From positions 1 to 35,966 of the forward strand of contig JALUXZ010000224.1 in NCBI GenBank assembly GCA_027018935.1: a stretch of 35,966 nt of DNA, in the 5' to 3' direction. This DNA comes from Mariprofundaceae bacterium (GTDB taxonomy: Bacteria > Pseudomonadota > Zetaproteobacteria > Mariprofundales > Mariprofundaceae). Within the stretch, counting starts at the first letter, position 1, and every line of letters begins with the position of its first letter. Below, one piece after another: positions 35,240-35,966 of this stretch. The notes beneath the pieces are model-generated. The model ran no database searches, was not told the origin of the DNA, and saw only the letters and a program-made list of their open reading frames with translations. A program made the position numbers and the translations under genes.

Positions 35240-35966
35240 TTGTTTAGCAATAAACTATTACAAAACCCAATCCAAGGTTTACTGAGAGCTTATGGCTCCA
35301 TTTTGTTTGCTGAAAAACCTTGGGTTGGCGGATTGTTTTTACTGGCAACGTTATGGTTTCCCAATACAGGTCTTGCGGGCATATTGGCGGCTATTGTTGG
35401 TATTGTAACAGCCAAGCTACTCAAGTTTAATCATCTTGAAAGTGGTTTGCATGTGTATAACAGCTTGTTGGTAGGTCTTTCTTTGGGTGCATATTACCAG
35501 CTTAATATGCACCTTGCGGTGTTGATTACGCTAGGAGCTATTTTGGCAGTATTTGCAACCGTAGCAATGCGTGATGTGATGTGGCGTTTGGGGCATGTTC
35601 CAGTCTTGAGTTTGCCTTTTGTGATTGTTGCACTGACGGTAACTTTAGCAGCGCATAGTTATGGCACATTAGAGCGTTATTTATTGCCATTAGCTCCCAG
35701 TTCAACATTTATAAATACGTGGATTGATCAATTTTTAACAGCTCTGGGATCAGCATTTTTTACCCCGCATCCTGTTGCAGGGTTGCTTCTTTTCTTAGGT
35801 ATATTGATGACCTCACGCTACTTGGCTTGGCTGGTGATTAGTGGTTTTATTTGTGGCTTTAGTGTTTATAGCTTTCTTTCAGGTAGTCCGCATCCTGATT
35901 TGGTTGCATGGAATGGTTTTAATTTTATTTTGGTGGCGATGGCTCTGGGTGGCATTTTTACCATAC
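35240..35966 (+). CDS. Urea-transporter (UT) family membrane protein, 3' truncated by window
   Basis: Predicted multi-pass channel-like protein of the UT family; about 242 residues are visible before the window ends. Hydrophobic helices alternate with the two UT repeat signatures: SGLHVYNSLLVGLSLGA in the first half and VAWNGFNFILVAMALGG in the second. An amphipathic start, NKLLQNPIQGLLRAYGSILF, precedes the first membrane helix. No ATG is available, so TTG 35240, nine bases after the PLP-enzyme stop, is the likely start, with only a weak purine stretch upstream. Being fourth in this operon suggests it moves a small amide or amine linked to the pathway, possibly urea, but the substrate cannot be read from the sequence. 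Confidence 0.88.
   Translation, partial: MFSNKLLQNPIQGLLRAYGSILFAEKPWVGGLFLLATLWFPNTGLAGILAAIVGIVTAKLLKFNHLESGLHVYNSLLVGLSLGAYYQLNMHLAVLITLGAILAVFATVAMRDVMWRLGHVPVLSLPFVIVALTVTLAAHSYGTLERYLLPLAPSSTFINTWIDQFLTALGSAFFTPHPVAGLLLFLGILMTSRYLAWLVISGFICGFSVYSFLSGSPHPDLVAWNGFNFILVAMALGGIFTI

Overview
The window is a 36 kb chromosomal segment of a Gram-negative bacterium. Evidence for this includes periplasmic and lipoprotein signals, a YfhM/PbpC pair, heat-shock promoters of the sigma-32 type, and the order grpE-dnaK-dnaJ-dapB known from pseudomonads. Base composition is moderately AT-rich. A marine Pseudomonadota lineage is plausible, possibly Zetaproteobacteria or a gammaproteobacterium, given the membrane pyrophosphatase and the NavBac-type channel. 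This assignment is inference and I hold it loosely.

Region by region: (a) 1-3385 holds the C-terminal two thirds of a K+-dependent membrane pyrophosphatase, a one-TM hypothetical protein and an HI0933-type flavoprotein, chained by 4-base overlaps. (b) 3386-3689 is an intergenic stretch with a small MITE-like element and a structured dispersed repeat. (c) 3690-11764 is the alpha-2-macroglobulin/PbpC periplasmic defence and repair pair. (d) guaB and guaA (11892-20613) flank a 5.7 kb insertion. It contains an AT-rich three-gene cassette (PH-like/TerB/glycine-zipper/coiled-coil protein; His-rich membrane protein with a YdjM-like metal-site pattern; DjlA-like TerB-J-domain protein) followed by two tandem REP-associated tyrosine transposase genes, the first truncated. 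(e) 20662-25361 is a housekeeping run: FKBP lipoprotein, ffh, rpsP-rimM-trmD and a secretin-N-domain-like protein. (f) On the minus strand, 25336-26667 has a frameshifted response-regulator receiver and a voltage-gated cation channel whose filter TLEDWTD looks calcium-like. (g) 26761-31669 is the heat-shock block grpE, dnaK, dnaJ plus dapB. (h) 31895-35966 is a tightly overlapped operon: TetR-PqqD fusion, ATP-grasp ligase, LysA-like PLP enzyme and a urea-transporter-family protein running off the end.

The two best candidates for undescribed biology are the TerB/hydrolase-like/J-domain cassette wedged between guaB and guaA, and the TetR-PqqD/ATP-grasp/PLP/UT operon. In that operon the PqqD part has its own strong internal ribosome-binding site, and the PLP enzyme carries an N-terminal tail resembling a RiPP leader motif. 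Three intergenic structured repeats with compensatory base changes, and the calcium-like channel filter, are the next most interesting signals. No rRNA, tRNA or CRISPR array was recognised.
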